A stretch of 64,000 nt of DNA from RPQJ01 sp963700045 (GCA_963700045.1 CAVOWK010000022.1:62001-126000), one strand, 5' to 3'; shown: positions 25,854 to 35,429, numbered from the stretch's first letter. The notes: generated by a model not told the origin, from the letters alone. Numbers and translations are program-made.

Positions 25854-27205
25854 GCGGCAAGACTCCTGACGGTGGCGGTGAATTCATCACCGCGGTGGCT
25901 GTAGTCGCGGAACATGTCGAGGCTCGCGCATGCCGGCGAGAGCAGCACGGTGTCGCCCGGTTGCGCGGCGGCCTGCGCCGCACGCACCGCAGCCGGCATG
26001 TCGCTGGCGCGCTCCGTTACGCAGACACCGGCCAGCGTGGCTGCGAGCGCCGGCGCATCGCGGCCGATGAGCACGACGTGACGGACCTTGCCGCGGAACG
26101 CATCCCGCAGCTCCGAGAAATCCTGGTTCTTGCCATCGCCGCCGGCGATGACGACGAGCGGGCCGGCCAGGCCCCGCACGGCGGCGAGCGTCGCACCGAC
26201 GTTCGTGCCTTTCGAGTCGTTCACGTAGTTCACGCCGCGGACATCGGCGACCCACTGCGAGCGGTGCGGCAGGCCGGCGAACGCGCAAAGCGCCTCGAGC
26301 GCCGGCGCGAGCGGCAGTTCGAGGGCTTCGGCCATCGCCAGCGCAGCCATCGCGTTGGCCGCGTTGTGCAGGCCCTGCAGCCGCATCGCCGCGAGCGGCA
26401 GCAACGGTTCACCCCGGCGCACGATCATCGGCGCAGGCAGGTGCTCGAGCGTGTAGTCGGCGTCGTGCGATTCGAGGCTGAACGACACCACGGACTGGCC
26501 CGGGCGCGGCATGCCACGCACGATCGGGTCGTCGGCGTTGATCACAGCCACGCCGCAGCCGTCGAAGATGCGGGCCTTCGCCGCACCGTATGCTTCGAGA
26601 CTCGCGTACCGGTCCATGTGATCGGGCGTGACGTTGAGCACGGTCGAGGTCACGGTGCGCAGCGAGTGCGTCGTTTCGAGCTGGAAGCTCGACAGCTCGA
26701 GCACGTAGAGATCGGGTGTGGAATGCTGCAGCAGATCGAGAGCGGGTTCGCCGAGATTCCCGCCCGCCAGCGCGCGCCGTCCACCTGCGTTCGCGAGCTC
26801 CGCCACGAGGGTCGTCACCGTGCTCTTGCCGTTCGTGCCGGTGATCGCGGCGACCGGCGCCCGTGCCTCACGGGCGAAGAGTTCGATGTCACCCACGACC
26901 GGCAACCCGCGCTCGAGCGCTTCATGCACGACCGCCTCCTGCAACGACAGGCCCGGTGAGATCACCACCTGCGCGACATCGTCGAGCAGCGACGGGTTGA
27001 ACGCCCCTGTTCGCAGTTCGGCGGCCGGGACATCTGCACGCAGCGCATCGGCGCCTGGCGGGTTCGCGCGCGTGTCCGCGACCCGCACCGTGAGACCCTT
27101 GCGGTCCAGGTAGCGCGCAGCGGAAAGCCCGGTGCGACCGAGCCCCAGCACCAGGGCGCGGGTGCCGGCGGCAAGCGGAACCTGAGGGTGGAGCGTCCCG
27201 GTCAT
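25850..27205 (-). CDS. murD: UDP-N-acetylmuramoylalanine--D-glutamate ligase
   Basis: A 451-residue Mur ligase adding D-Glu to UDP-MurNAc-L-Ala. It has the L-G-L-G-R-T-G-L-S-A N-terminal loop, the A-I-T-G-T-N-G-K-S-T-V-T ATP loop near residue 115, N-V-T-P-D-H-M-D-R in the central domain, and N-D-S-K-G-T-N in the C-terminal half. The C-terminal L-S-P-A-C-A-S-L-D-M-F closes the family pattern. The start at 27205 overlaps the mraY stop by four bases. Confidence 0.96.
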   Translation of the reverse strand: MTGTLHPQVPLAAGTRALVLGLGRTGLSAARYLDRKGLTVRVADTRANPPGADALRADVPAAELRTGAFNPSLLDDVAQVVISPGLSLQEAVVHEALERGLPVVGDIELFAREARAPVAAITGTNGKSTVTTLVAELANAGGRRALAGGNLGEPALDLLQHSTPDLYVLELSSFQLETTHSLRTVTSTVLNVTPDHMDRYASLEAYGAAKARIFDGCGVAVINADDPIVRGMPRPGQSVVSFSLESHDADYTLEHLPAPMIVRRGEPLLPLAAMRLQGLHNAANAMAALAMAEALELPLAPALEALCAFAGLPHRSQWVADVRGVNYVNDSKGTNVGATLAAVRGLAGPLVVIAGGDGKNQDFSELRDAFRGKVRHVVLIGRDAPALAATLAGVCVTERASDMPAAVRAAQAAAQPGDTVLLSPACASLDMFRDYSHRGDEFTATVRSLAA

Positions 27206-28284
27206 CGGAGCTTGAGCGTCGCGAGGCCGAGCAGCACGAGGATCACGGTGATGATCCAGAAGCGGACGATGACTTTCGGTTCGGCCCAGCCCTTGAGTTC
27301 GAAGTGGTGGTGGATCGGCGCCATCCGGAAGATCCGCTTGCCGCGGAGCTTGAACGACCCCACCTGCAGGATCACCGACACCGTCTCCATGACGAACACG
27401 CCGCCCATGATGAACAGCACGATTTCCTGCCGGACGATCACGGCGATGACGCCGAGCGCGGCACCGAGCGCCAGTGCGCCGATGTCACCCATGAACACCT
27501 GCGCCGGATACGTGTTGAACCACAGGAACCCGAGGCCTGCGCCGAAGATCGCGGAACAGATCACGAGCACCTCGCCTGCGCCGGCCAGGTACGGGATGCC
27601 GAGGTAGTTCGAAAACACGACGTTGCCCGACGCGTACGCGAACACACCGAGCGCTCCCGCGACGAGCACCGACGGCATGATCGCGAGGCCGTCGAGTCCG
27701 TCGGTCAGGTTGACCGCGTTGCTCGAGCCGACGATCACGAAGTACGTGAGCGGGATGAAAAGCACGCCGAGCGGGACGACGAAGTGCTTGAAGAACGGAA
27801 CGTACAGCGTGGTGTCGGCGGGCGACTGCGCGGTGACGTACAGCACGACCGCGGCGCCGAGCCCGGCGAACGACTGCCAGAAATACTTGTAGCGCGCGAT
27901 CAACCCGCGCGAATTGCCGACGACGAGCTTGAGGTAATCGTCCCAGAACCCGATCAGGCCGAAGGCGATGGTGACCAGCAGCACCACCCATACGAAACGA
28001 TTGGCGAGATCGGCCCACAGCAGCGTCGCCGCGACGATCGCCGCAAGAATCAGCGCGCCGCCCATCGTCGGTGTGCCGGCCTTGCTCAGGTGCGTCTGCG
28101 GACCGTCGGATCGCACGCGCTGGCCGACCTGGTATTCGGCCAGCCAGCGGATCATGCGCGGGCCGACCAGCAGCGAGATCGCCAGCGCCGTCAGCGCCGC
28201 CAGGATCGCCCGCAGGGTCAGGTACTGGAAGACGTGGAAGCCCGAGTAGTATTCGGACAGCCAGGCGGCGACGTGGCGCAGCAT
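27202..28284 (-). CDS. mraY: Phospho-N-acetylmuramoyl-pentapeptide-transferase
   Basis: A 360-residue inner-membrane enzyme that attaches phospho-MurNAc-pentapeptide to undecaprenyl phosphate (lipid I). Ten predicted helices are seen. Conserved sites include K-A-G-T-P-T-M-G-G near residue 69, D-D-Y-L-K near 115, N-L-T-D-G-L-D-G-L-A near 190, and the C-terminal H-H-H-F-E-L-K-G-W histidine loop. The start is ATG at 28284; the murF stop lies immediately beside it with no spacer. Confidence 0.97.
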   Translation of the reverse strand: MLRHVAAWLSEYYSGFHVFQYLTLRAILAALTALAISLLVGPRMIRWLAEYQVGQRVRSDGPQTHLSKAGTPTMGGALILAAIVAATLLWADLANRFVWVVLLVTIAFGLIGFWDDYLKLVVGNSRGLIARYKYFWQSFAGLGAAVVLYVTAQSPADTTLYVPFFKHFVVPLGVLFIPLTYFVIVGSSNAVNLTDGLDGLAIMPSVLVAGALGVFAYASGNVVFSNYLGIPYLAGAGEVLVICSAIFGAGLGFLWFNTYPAQVFMGDIGALALGAALGVIAVIVRQEIVLFIMGGVFVMETVSVILQVGSFKLRGKRIFRMAPIHHHFELKGWAEPKVIVRFWIITVILVLLGLATLKLR

Positions 28285-29667
28285 CTAGTGCCCCCCTGCC
28301 TGCGTCGTGCCACCCGGCACCAGGGCCGCGGTCACGCGTTCGAGTCGATTCACGCGCGAACCCTTCACGTAGATGGTGAGTCCGTCGTGCAGATCGGGTA
28401 GCAGCGCTGACAGCAGGGCGTCCGTGCTCGCATGCCAGGAGGCGCCTGGACCGAACGATTCGACGGCCGGCTGCGCACCCGCGCCGACGGCAAGCAGCCG
28501 GGTGACGCCGCATTCGCGCGCGAGCGCGCCCATCTCCGCGTGCAGGTGCGCGCCTTCCTCGCCCAGTTCGGCCATCTCGCCGAGGACGAGCCAGCGCTCG
28601 CCCGGCACCGCTGCCAGCGCTCGCAGGCCCACGCGCAGGGACCCGGGATTGGCGTTGTAAGCGTCGTCGATCAGGCGCGTGCCGTGCAGCGCCTGCTTGA
28701 CTTCGAGCCGGCCCGAGACCGGCCGCATCGACTGCAGGCCGCGCTGCACGGCGTCGAGCCCGGCGCCAGCCGCCATTGCAGCCGCCGTGGCGGCCAGCGC
28801 GTTCATGACGTTGTGCTCGCCGGCAAGACCCAGTTCGATGGATCGCGTAGCGGAGGTGGTGACCAGTTCGAACGTCGTCACGAAGCCCGTCGCACCGAGG
28901 TGGCTGCGCACGTCGTGAGCCGTGACGTCGGCGCGTTCACGCAGGCCGAACGTGACGACGCGACCGGCGCGGCGCGCAAGGCCGTGCCAGAACGCGGCGA
29001 AGCGATCATCGGCGTTGATCACCGCCGTGCCGTCCGGCCCGAGCGCTTCGAACATCTCGCCCTTGCCCCTGGCGACACCCTCGATACCGCCGAATCCCTC
29101 GAGATGCGCCTGGCCCGCATTGATCACCAGGCCGACCGTCGGCTCGGCGATCGCGGCCAGGTGCGCGATTTCGCCCAGGTGGTTCGCCCCCATCTCGATG
29201 ACGGCGCAACGATGCGTGGCGTCGAGCCGGCACAGCGTGAGCGGCACGCCGATGTGGTTGTTGAGGTTGCCCTGCGTCACGAGACACGGGCCGAGGCCGG
29301 CCAGGATCGCGCCGGTCATTTCCTTGACCGTCGTCTTGCCGTTGCTGCCCGTGATGCCGACCACGACGCCGGCGAACGAGCGGCGCCAGGCATTCGCGAA
29401 GGCGGCCAGGCCGGCCAGCGTGTCGGCGACGACGACCTGCGGCAGCGCGCAATCGACCGGTCGGCTGACGATCGCGCCTGCGGCTCCGCGCTGCGCAGCA
29501 GCGGCGACGAAGTCGTGGCCATCGAAGCGGTCGCCCGGGAGCGCAACGAACAGCGCGCCCGGCTCCAGTGCACGCGAGTCGCTGGTGACGCGCGCGAACG
29601 TCGCATTGGCGCCTTGCAGGACGCCGCCGCTCACCCCGGCGAAGGTTGCGAGGTCGCGGCTGATCAT
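28285..29667 (-). CDS. murF: UDP-N-acetylmuramoyl-tripeptide--D-alanyl-D-alanine ligase
   Basis: A 460-residue Mur ligase adding D-Ala-D-Ala to the tripeptide precursor. It has the D-S-R-A-L-E-P-G-A-L-F-V-A-L N-terminal domain, the G-I-T-G-S-N-G-K-T-T-V-K ATP loop near residue 105, the E-M-G-A-N-H-L-G-E-I site, and D-D-A-Y-N-A-N-P in the C-terminal part. The start overlaps murE by four bases. Length and motifs are normal. Confidence 0.96.
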   Translation of the reverse strand: MISRDLATFAGVSGGVLQGANATFARVTSDSRALEPGALFVALPGDRFDGHDFVAAAAQRGAAGAIVSRPVDCALPQVVVADTLAGLAAFANAWRRSFAGVVVGITGSNGKTTVKEMTGAILAGLGPCLVTQGNLNNHIGVPLTLCRLDATHRCAVIEMGANHLGEIAHLAAIAEPTVGLVINAGQAHLEGFGGIEGVARGKGEMFEALGPDGTAVINADDRFAAFWHGLARRAGRVVTFGLRERADVTAHDVRSHLGATGFVTTFELVTTSATRSIELGLAGEHNVMNALAATAAAMAAGAGLDAVQRGLQSMRPVSGRLEVKQALHGTRLIDDAYNANPGSLRVGLRALAAVPGERWLVLGEMAELGEEGAHLHAEMGALARECGVTRLLAVGAGAQPAVESFGPGASWHASTDALLSALLPDLHDGLTIYVKGSRVNRLERVTAALVPGGTTQAGGH

Positions 29668-31196
29668 GCGGCGCCCCCGGCGGCGAGGCAGGTCTGTACC
29701 GTCTCGCGGTCGCTGAACGCGCGCGTCTCGGTGCCGACGATCTGGTAATCCTCGTGGCCCTTGCCCGCGATGACCACGACATCGCCAGCCTCAGCCTCGG
29801 CGATGGCCTGGCGGATGGCCTCGGCGCGGTCGGGAACCACGTGCGCAGCATCGGCGTCACGCATGCCGGCGAGAATCTGCGCGATGATCGCCGCCGATTG
29901 CTCGGTGCGCGGATTGTCGTCGGTGACGATCGCAACGTCGGCGCCAGCCTCGGCGATGCTCCCCATCAGCGGACGCTTGCCGGGATCGCGGTCGCCGCCA
30001 CAGCCGAACACGCAGAGCAACCGGCCGCGCGCGTGAGCGCGGCTCGCGTCGAGCACTTTCGCGAGCGCGTCGGGTGAATGCGCGTAGTCGACCAGGACCA
30101 GCGGCTGCGCGCCGCCGCCAAAGGATTCCATGCGCCCGGGCGGTGCGACGCACAGCGCCAGCGCGGCCAGCGCCTGCTGCAGCGGCACGTTCCAGCCGAG
30201 CAGCACGCCGAGCACGGCCAGCAGGTTCTCCGCGTTGAATTCGCCCACGAGGCGCGAGCGCAGCATGCCCGTACCCCAGCTGGTCTCGACGTTGATCGTG
30301 AGACCGGCCGCCGTCGCGCGCAGCTCCGAAACGCGGATCCAGCCCGTGCCGCGCTCCGCCCACACGTCGTTGGCGGTGGTGTAGACGATCTTCTCGAGCG
30401 CCGGATCGAGTCGCTCGACCAGCTCACGGCCGAACGGATCGCGCACGTTGATCACGGCGCAGCGCAGGCCAGGCGCGTGGAACAGCCGCGCCTTGGCCGC
30501 AGCGTAAGCCTCGAGCGTGCCGTGATAATCGAGATGGTCGCGCGTGAGGTTGGTGAAGACGGCCGTGTCGAAATTCACGCCGGCGACGCGGTCCTGGTCG
30601 AGCGCGTGCGACGATACTTCGAGACCGAGTGTCGAGGCGCCTGCGTCGCGCGCTTCGGCAAGTCGGCGCTGCACGGTGACCGCATCGGGCGTGGTGAGTC
30701 CTGCTTGCCGCACGTTGCCGGGATGACCGTGGCCCAGCGTACCGACGTACCAGCCACGACGACCCAGGAAGTCCGACGCCTGCGCCAGCAGGAAGGCGGT
30801 GGTGGTCTTGCCGTTGGTGCCGGTGATGCCGGCGACGCGCAGGTCGGCCGATGGCCGACGGAAGAAGCGATCCGCGAGCGCGCCGACGTGACGGCTGAGG
30901 TGCGGGATGGCGATTGCCGCGACGCGCTCGGGCAGCACCGGCGGCTCGAGGTCGGCACCCGGCTCCCACAGCACTGCCACCGCACCGCGCTCGACGGCAG
31001 TCGCTGCATGCATGAGGCCGTGCGTCGTGCGGCCCGGGCATGCCAGGAACACGCAGCCCGGTGTCGCGGCGCGACTGTCCTGCACCAGATCCGTCACCTG
31101 CAGGCCGTGCGGTGCGGCGACGTCGAGGCCCTCGAGCAGGCGGCCGAGCGTCATGTTGTAACCGGAGCTCTGGTGGGTCTTGCCGAGTGCGTTCAT
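29664..31196 (-). CDS. murE: UDP-N-acetylmuramoyl-L-alanyl-D-glutamate--2,6-diaminopimelate ligase
   Basis: A 510-residue Mur ligase adding the third stem residue. D-S-R-A-A-T-P-G-C-V-F-L-A opens the N-terminal domain, and the ATP loop is G-I-T-G-T-N-G-K-T-T near residue 123. The specificity motif D-N-P-R-T-E marks a meso-diaminopimelate enzyme rather than lysine type, as expected for a Gram-negative wall. ATG at 31196 lies seven bases after the ftsI stop; an internal ATG (M-T-L-G-R-L-L) 14 codons later is an alternative. Confidence 0.95.
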   Translation of the reverse strand: MNALGKTHQSSGYNMTLGRLLEGLDVAAPHGLQVTDLVQDSRAATPGCVFLACPGRTTHGLMHAATAVERGAVAVLWEPGADLEPPVLPERVAAIAIPHLSRHVGALADRFFRRPSADLRVAGITGTNGKTTTAFLLAQASDFLGRRGWYVGTLGHGHPGNVRQAGLTTPDAVTVQRRLAEARDAGASTLGLEVSSHALDQDRVAGVNFDTAVFTNLTRDHLDYHGTLEAYAAAKARLFHAPGLRCAVINVRDPFGRELVERLDPALEKIVYTTANDVWAERGTGWIRVSELRATAAGLTINVETSWGTGMLRSRLVGEFNAENLLAVLGVLLGWNVPLQQALAALALCVAPPGRMESFGGGAQPLVLVDYAHSPDALAKVLDASRAHARGRLLCVFGCGGDRDPGKRPLMGSIAEAGADVAIVTDDNPRTEQSAAIIAQILAGMRDADAAHVVPDRAEAIRQAIAEAEAGDVVVIAGKGHEDYQIVGTETRAFSDRETVQTCLAAGGAA

Positions 31197-31203
31197 CGCG
31201 CGC

Positions 31204-32952
31204 TCACCACGGATCCTGCGCTTGCACGAGCGTCGTGGCGGGCACGCGCTGCAAGTCGTCGGGAGGAATGGCGAGCAGGCGGAGCGCGCCGGACATCACC
31301 TCGGCGAATACGGGCGCTGCGACGTCACCGCCGTAGAACCTGCCGGCACTCGGCTCGTCGACGACCACGATCGCGGCGAGGCGCGGGTTGCTCGCCGGCA
31401 CGACGCCACCGAACACGGCCATGTACTTGGTCGAGTTGTAACCACCATCCGCCGCTTTCCACGAGGTGCCGGTCTTGCCGGACACCCGATAGCCCATCAC
31501 CGCGGCGCGACGGGCCGTGCCGGCCTCGCTCACGACGCTCTCCATCATCTGCACGAGCTCGCGGGCAACCGCTTCGTCCATGACGCGCTCACCTTCCGGC
31601 GGCACGTCCACGCGGCGGAGACTCACCGGGCGGCGCATCCCGCCCGCACCGAGCACGGCATAGGCCTGCGCGAGCTGCAGCGGCGTGACCGACAGGCCGT
31701 AGCCGTACGACATCGTGGCCTGGCCGATCGAGCGCCAGTGATCGTAGCCCGTGAGGATGCCGGCCGACTCGCCGGGGAAGCCCGAGCCGGTCACCGAGCC
31801 GAACCCGAGGTCGCGCAGCGTCGACCACATCTCCTGCGGCTTCAGTGTCAGCGCAATCTTGACGATGCCGACGTTGCTCGACTTCTCGAGCACCGTGCGC
31901 ACGTCGATGGTGCCGAGATTGTGCTTGTCCTTGACCGTCTTGATGCCGACGCGCAGCGTGCCCGGCCCGGTTTCGATCAGCGTGTCCGAGTGGAAACGCC
32001 CGGTCTTCATGCCGGCAGCGACCACGAACGGCTTGATGCTCGAGCCGGGCTCGAAGAAATCGTTGGTCGCGCGGTTGCGGTAGCGCGACGGCAGGTACTG
32101 CTCGCGGTCGTTCGGGTTGAACGCCGGCTGGTTCACCATGGCCAGCACTTCGCCGGTCTGGATGTCGAGCACGACGACCGAGCCGCCGTGCGCCGCGTTT
32201 TCCTGCACGGCCTGCTTCAGCGCGCGGTAGGCCAGGTACTGCACGCGCAGGTCGATGCTGGTGCGCAGGTCCTGGCCCGGGCGCGGCGCCTTGATGCGCT
32301 CGATGTCCTCGATCGTGCGGCCTTCGCGGTCGCGCATCACCCGCTTGCTGCCCGGCTCGCCGCCCAGCCACTGGTCGAACGCGAGTTCGAGGCCTTCCTG
32401 GCCCACGTCGTCGACGTTGGTGAAGCCGAGCAGATGGCCCGTCACTTCGCCCGCGGGGTAATAGCGACGGTATTCGCGCAGCGTGTCGACGCCGCTGATG
32501 CCGAGCGCTTTCACTTTCGCCGCATCGGCCGGGCGCATGTGGCGCACCAGGTAGACGAATTCACGGTCGAGGTTGCTGGTGACGCGGCGGGCCAGCCAGT
32601 TCTTGTCGCGGTCGAGCGCCTTGGCGAGCCTGGCGAACTCCTGCGGATGCTGCGCGAGCTTGCGCGGATCGGCCCAGACGGTATCGACCGGCGTGCTGAC
32701 CGCGAGCGGCTCGCCATTGCGGTCGATGATCATGCCGCGGTTCGCCGAGAGCTTCACGTCACGCAGGATGCGGGCGTCGCCCTGCCTCGCCAGGAAGTCC
32801 TGGTCGATGACCTGCAGGTAGATCGCGCGCGCCAGCAGCGCAATCCCGCACAGCGTCAGCAGCGCGCCGACGAGCCACAGGCGCCAGCCGCCGACCGCGG
32901 CCGGGGCCGCTTCGCGGGCGTGATGATCGCGGAGCGACGAGCCGCGCCTCAT
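31204..32952 (-). CDS. ftsI: Septal peptidoglycan transpeptidase FtsI (PBP3)
   Basis: A 582-residue class B penicillin-binding protein. A cytoplasmic tail of about 20 residues and one transmembrane helix (about 23-45) precede the pedestal domain, which includes N-R-G-M-I-I-D-R-N-G. The transpeptidase motifs are S-S-I-K-P-F (active serine, about residue 305), S-S-N, and V-S-G-K-T-G-T-S. It cross-links septal wall with FtsW. The stop lies seven bases before murE, and the start overlaps ftsL by four bases. Confidence 0.96.
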   Translation of the reverse strand: MRRGSSLRDHHAREAAPAAVGGWRLWLVGALLTLCGIALLARAIYLQVIDQDFLARQGDARILRDVKLSANRGMIIDRNGEPLAVSTPVDTVWADPRKLAQHPQEFARLAKALDRDKNWLARRVTSNLDREFVYLVRHMRPADAAKVKALGISGVDTLREYRRYYPAGEVTGHLLGFTNVDDVGQEGLELAFDQWLGGEPGSKRVMRDREGRTIEDIERIKAPRPGQDLRTSIDLRVQYLAYRALKQAVQENAAHGGSVVVLDIQTGEVLAMVNQPAFNPNDREQYLPSRYRNRATNDFFEPGSSIKPFVVAAGMKTGRFHSDTLIETGPGTLRVGIKTVKDKHNLGTIDVRTVLEKSSNVGIVKIALTLKPQEMWSTLRDLGFGSVTGSGFPGESAGILTGYDHWRSIGQATMSYGYGLSVTPLQLAQAYAVLGAGGMRRPVSLRRVDVPPEGERVMDEAVARELVQMMESVVSEAGTARRAAVMGYRVSGKTGTSWKAADGGYNSTKYMAVFGGVVPASNPRLAAIVVVDEPSAGRFYGGDVAAPVFAEVMSGALRLLAIPPDDLQRVPATTLVQAQDPW

Positions 32953-33224
32953 GGTTGCACGATGCGAAGTTCGGACGCCTGCGGCGTCACCATGCCGAGA
33001 TCATCGTGCGCGACCCGCTCGACGCGGCCATGCGTGGCCCACGTGCTCTGCTCGAGCTGCAGCTGGCCCCACTCGATGTCGAGGTCGTCGCGCGCCGTCG
33101 TGAGCTTCTGCAACTCGCTGAAACGGTTGCGCGCTTCCTGCTTGCCGTAGACGACGCCGAGCGCGGACGCGAGCACCATCACCCACAACGCTGCGACCAG
33201 TAGCCGCCAGTGCACCTGACTCAT
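32949..33224 (-). CDS. ftsL: Cell division protein FtsL
   Basis: A 91-residue bitopic protein: short basic N-terminus, a transmembrane helix at about 8-25, then a periplasmic coiled coil with heptad hydrophobics (F-S-E-L-Q-K-L through W-G-Q-L-Q-L-E). It ends with R-V-E-R-V-A-H-D-D-L-G-M, the usual FtsL tail. It forms the FtsQLB activator of septal synthesis. Its identity rests on topology, length and its fixed place between rsmH and ftsI. It overlaps both by four bases. Confidence 0.9.
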   Translation of the reverse strand: MSQVHWRLLVAALWVMVLASALGVVYGKQEARNRFSELQKLTTARDDLDIEWGQLQLEQSTWATHGRVERVAHDDLGMVTPQASELRIVQP

Positions 33225-34150
33225 GCCGCGACCCTCTCGGCCACGCGCAGCACGGCGCTTCGCGCGCGCGGGTTGCGGGCTGTTTCCGCATCGCCAGGCA
33301 TGACGGCGCCGCCGACGAGCTGCAGGCGGGGCCGGGCATGCGGCGGTACGTCCGGCAGCTCCGCGTAGAGCGGATCGCCCAGGGCCTCACGGCGCATGAA
33401 GCGCTTGACCAGCCTGTCCTCGAGCGAATGGAAACTGATCACGCACAGCCGGCCGCCCGGCGCGAGCAGGTTGACGGCCTGGGGCAACGCGGCCTCGACT
33501 TCCTCGAGCTCGCGATTCACGTGGATGCGGATCGCCTGGAAGGTGCGCGTCGCCGGGTGCTTGCCGGGTTCGCGCGTCGGCACTGCGCCCGCCACGATTT
33601 CGGCAAGCTGCCGCGTGGTGCCGATCGGCGTCGCAGCGCGCGCGGCCACGACGGCGCGTGCGATGCGCCGCGAGAATTTTTCTTCACCGAGCTTGAACAA
33701 CACGTCCGCAATCTCCCGCTCGCCCGCTCGCGCCAACCACTGCGCGGCGCTCAATCCGGACTCGTTGTCCATGCGCATGTCGAGCGGACCGTCCTGCATG
33801 AAACTGAAGCCCCTGCTGGCCTCGTCGAGTTGTGGCGACGAGACCCCCAGGTCCAGCAGCACGCCTTGCAACTCCCCTTGACAACCTGCCGCGCGGACCC
33901 GCTCCTCGAGCCGGCCGAACGACCCCCGAACCAGAGTGAGACGCGGCTCCGCCGCGAACCGCTCGCGACCTGCCGCAATGGCGTCTGGATCGCGATCGAT
34001 GGCGCAGAGGCGGCCAGCGGGACCGAGCTGCTGGAGGATGGCCGCGGTGTGCCCGCCGCGGCCGAACGTCGCGTCGCAATAACGCCCGTCAGCCTTGACG
34101 GCGAGCCCGGCCAGCACCTCGTCGAGAAGTACCGGCGTGTGCGCCACCAC
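33221..34150 (-). CDS. rsmH: 16S rRNA (cytosine1402-N4)-methyltransferase RsmH
   Basis: A 309-residue SAM-dependent enzyme that methylates N4 of C1402 in 16S rRNA. Motifs: H-T-P-V-L-L-D-E-V-L at about 4-13, D-A-T-F-G-R-G-G-H-T as the SAM loop, L-L-D-L-G-V-S-S-P-Q-L-D, and the C-terminal I-S-F-H-S-L-E-D-R-L-V-K-R. The start is a GTG at 34150 (a second GTG follows directly), nine bases after the mraZ stop. Gene order mraZ-rsmH-ftsL-ftsI is standard. Confidence 0.96.
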   Translation of the reverse strand: MVAHTPVLLDEVLAGLAVKADGRYCDATFGRGGHTAAILQQLGPAGRLCAIDRDPDAIAAGRERFAAEPRLTLVRGSFGRLEERVRAAGCQGELQGVLLDLGVSSPQLDEASRGFSFMQDGPLDMRMDNESGLSAAQWLARAGEREIADVLFKLGEEKFSRRIARAVVAARAATPIGTTRQLAEIVAGAVPTREPGKHPATRTFQAIRIHVNRELEEVEAALPQAVNLLAPGGRLCVISFHSLEDRLVKRFMRREALGDPLYAELPDVPPHARPRLQLVGGAVMPGDAETARNPRARSAVLRVAERVAA

Positions 34151-34159
34151 CCCGCGCGC

Positions 34160-34615
34160 CTACAGCGACAGCTGTTCGAGTTCGGCGGGCAGGTCGCCCG
34201 GCTCGTCACCCGCTTGCAGCCATTCGTCGCGACGCTCGTTCCAGTGCTGCTCGTCCCACAGCTCGAAACGGCTGCCCTGCCCGATCAGCATCGCCTGGCG
34301 CGAAAGCCCCGCGTACTCGCGCAGCTTCGGCGGGACCAGCACGCGGCCGTGCGAATCCAGTTCGAGGTCCGTGGCGTGCCCGACCATGAGCCGCTGCAAC
34401 CGCCGCGCCTGAGGATTCAGGGTCGGCAGGCGCATCAGCTTGCGCTCGATCTCCTCCCAGTCCGGGAGGGGATAAATCAGCAGGCACTTGTCGGAACGGT
34501 CCACCGTCGCCACCAGTCGCCCCTCGCTGCGCTCGACGAGCGTGTCCCGGTACCGCGCGGGCATGGCGACGCGGCCTTTGGCATCGAGGGTGACTTTGTT
34601 GGCTCCACGAAACAT
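34160..34615 (-). CDS. mraZ: Transcriptional regulator MraZ
   Basis: A 151-residue AbrB-like protein made of two swapped-hairpin repeats, seen as D-A-K-G-R-V-A-M-P near residue 11 and D-S-H-G-R-V-L-V-P near residue 88. It binds tandem TGGGN repeats and represses the dcw cluster in E. coli. It is the first gene of the cluster here, and the matching operator lies 24 bases upstream of the start. The start is ATG at 34615 (M-F-R-G-A-N-K-V-T). Confidence 0.97.
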   Translation of the reverse strand: MFRGANKVTLDAKGRVAMPARYRDTLVERSEGRLVATVDRSDKCLLIYPLPDWEEIERKLMRLPTLNPQARRLQRLMVGHATDLELDSHGRVLVPPKLREYAGLSRQAMLIGQGSRFELWDEQHWNERRDEWLQAGDEPGDLPAELEQLSL

Positions 34616-34638
34616 TTCAGGCGTCTTCCGGGCCGGCA

Positions 34639-34663
34639 GCCCATTTCATCCCACTTTTTCCCA
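34639..34663 (-). promoter_or_regulatory. MraZ operator: three TGGGN repeats
   Basis: On the minus strand three pentamers TGGGA, TGGGA and TGGGC follow one another with exactly five bases between them, a 10-base period. This is the arrangement known for MraZ binding sites. It sits just downstream of the predicted transcription start of the dcw promoter, so binding should repress mraZ and the genes behind it. Confidence 0.9.
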
Positions 34664-34672
34664 CTCGCCGCC

Positions 34673-34702
34673 ACTATAGGGGCGGGGCGTTGCCAGCGTC
34701 AA
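34673..34702 (-). promoter_or_regulatory. Sigma70 promoter of the dcw cluster (Pmra)
   Basis: Minus strand: -35 TTGACG at 34702-34697, an 18-base spacer, and -10 TATAGT at 34678-34673. Transcription would begin near 34666, at the edge of the MraZ operator and about 50 bases before mraZ. This is the best promoter match seen in the window. Confidence 0.85.
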
Positions 34703-35035
34703 CGGTTCGCACCAAAATTTTCCTAGCTCTGCCAGTGACTTAGCCTGGAGACGGTCCAGCGTATCGGTACCCGATTTTGCTTTGCTAAAACAATCATGTA
34801 CTTAGCGAATATTCCTGAACCGAACGTCAGGGTTGGACTGGCGTGGGAAATCGCGTCCAGCGACACCGCAGGGGCAGGTTTCGGCGGCGACTGCGCGGCT
34901 GGGATGCAGCGCACGATGGGCAATTTTGTGGGAGAACGAGGCCGAAACGCAGCGCTGCCCGTCCCACCGGGTGAACGGGCCGGTGGGACGAAGTGGGTTG
35001 TCAGGCCCGTGGTGGGCCGACGTGGCGCGAAGGAG
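34703..35035. other. Non-coding spacer between the dcw promoter and rnpB
   Basis: Some 330 bases hold no supported gene. The part near 34720-34830 is AT-richer than its surroundings. At 34960-34969 and 34981-34990 a perfect 10-bp inverted repeat (CGTCCCACCG and complement, 11-base loop) lies about 45 bases past the rnpB 3' end and may end that transcript, although no T-run follows. A pair of TGGGN units 10 bases apart occurs near 34984-34998 on the plus strand. Confidence 0.55.
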
Positions 35036-35419
<384 letters not shown>

Positions 35420-35423
35420 GCGC

Positions 35424-35429
35424 AGTATA
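35424..35429 (-). promoter_or_regulatory. -10 element of the rnpB promoter
   Basis: Minus strand TATACT lies five bases before the first P1 base of RNase P RNA. The -35 region (about 35447-35452) is poor and would lie across the end of rsmI (stop at 35443). The promoter thus overlaps the upstream coding sequence. Confidence 0.6.

Noticed and set aside
22145..25983. Very long minus-strand frames suggesting fused murC-murG or murG-ftsW proteins
   Set aside because: The N-terminal parts are out-of-frame readings of the next gene. The true start codons sit at four-base overlaps.
34718..34795. Short AT-rich minus-strand frame of 25 codons with an A-K-Q-N-R-V-P-I-R-W-like stretch, faintly recalling ribosomal protein L39e
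   Set aside because: No ribosome-binding site, atypical codon use, and L39e is not bacterial. The likeness covers too few residues to mean anything.
34984..34998. Two TGGGN units 10 bases apart beside the rnpB 3' end, as a second MraZ site
   Set aside because: Only two units, on the other strand and far from any promoter. One unit is part of a hairpin arm.
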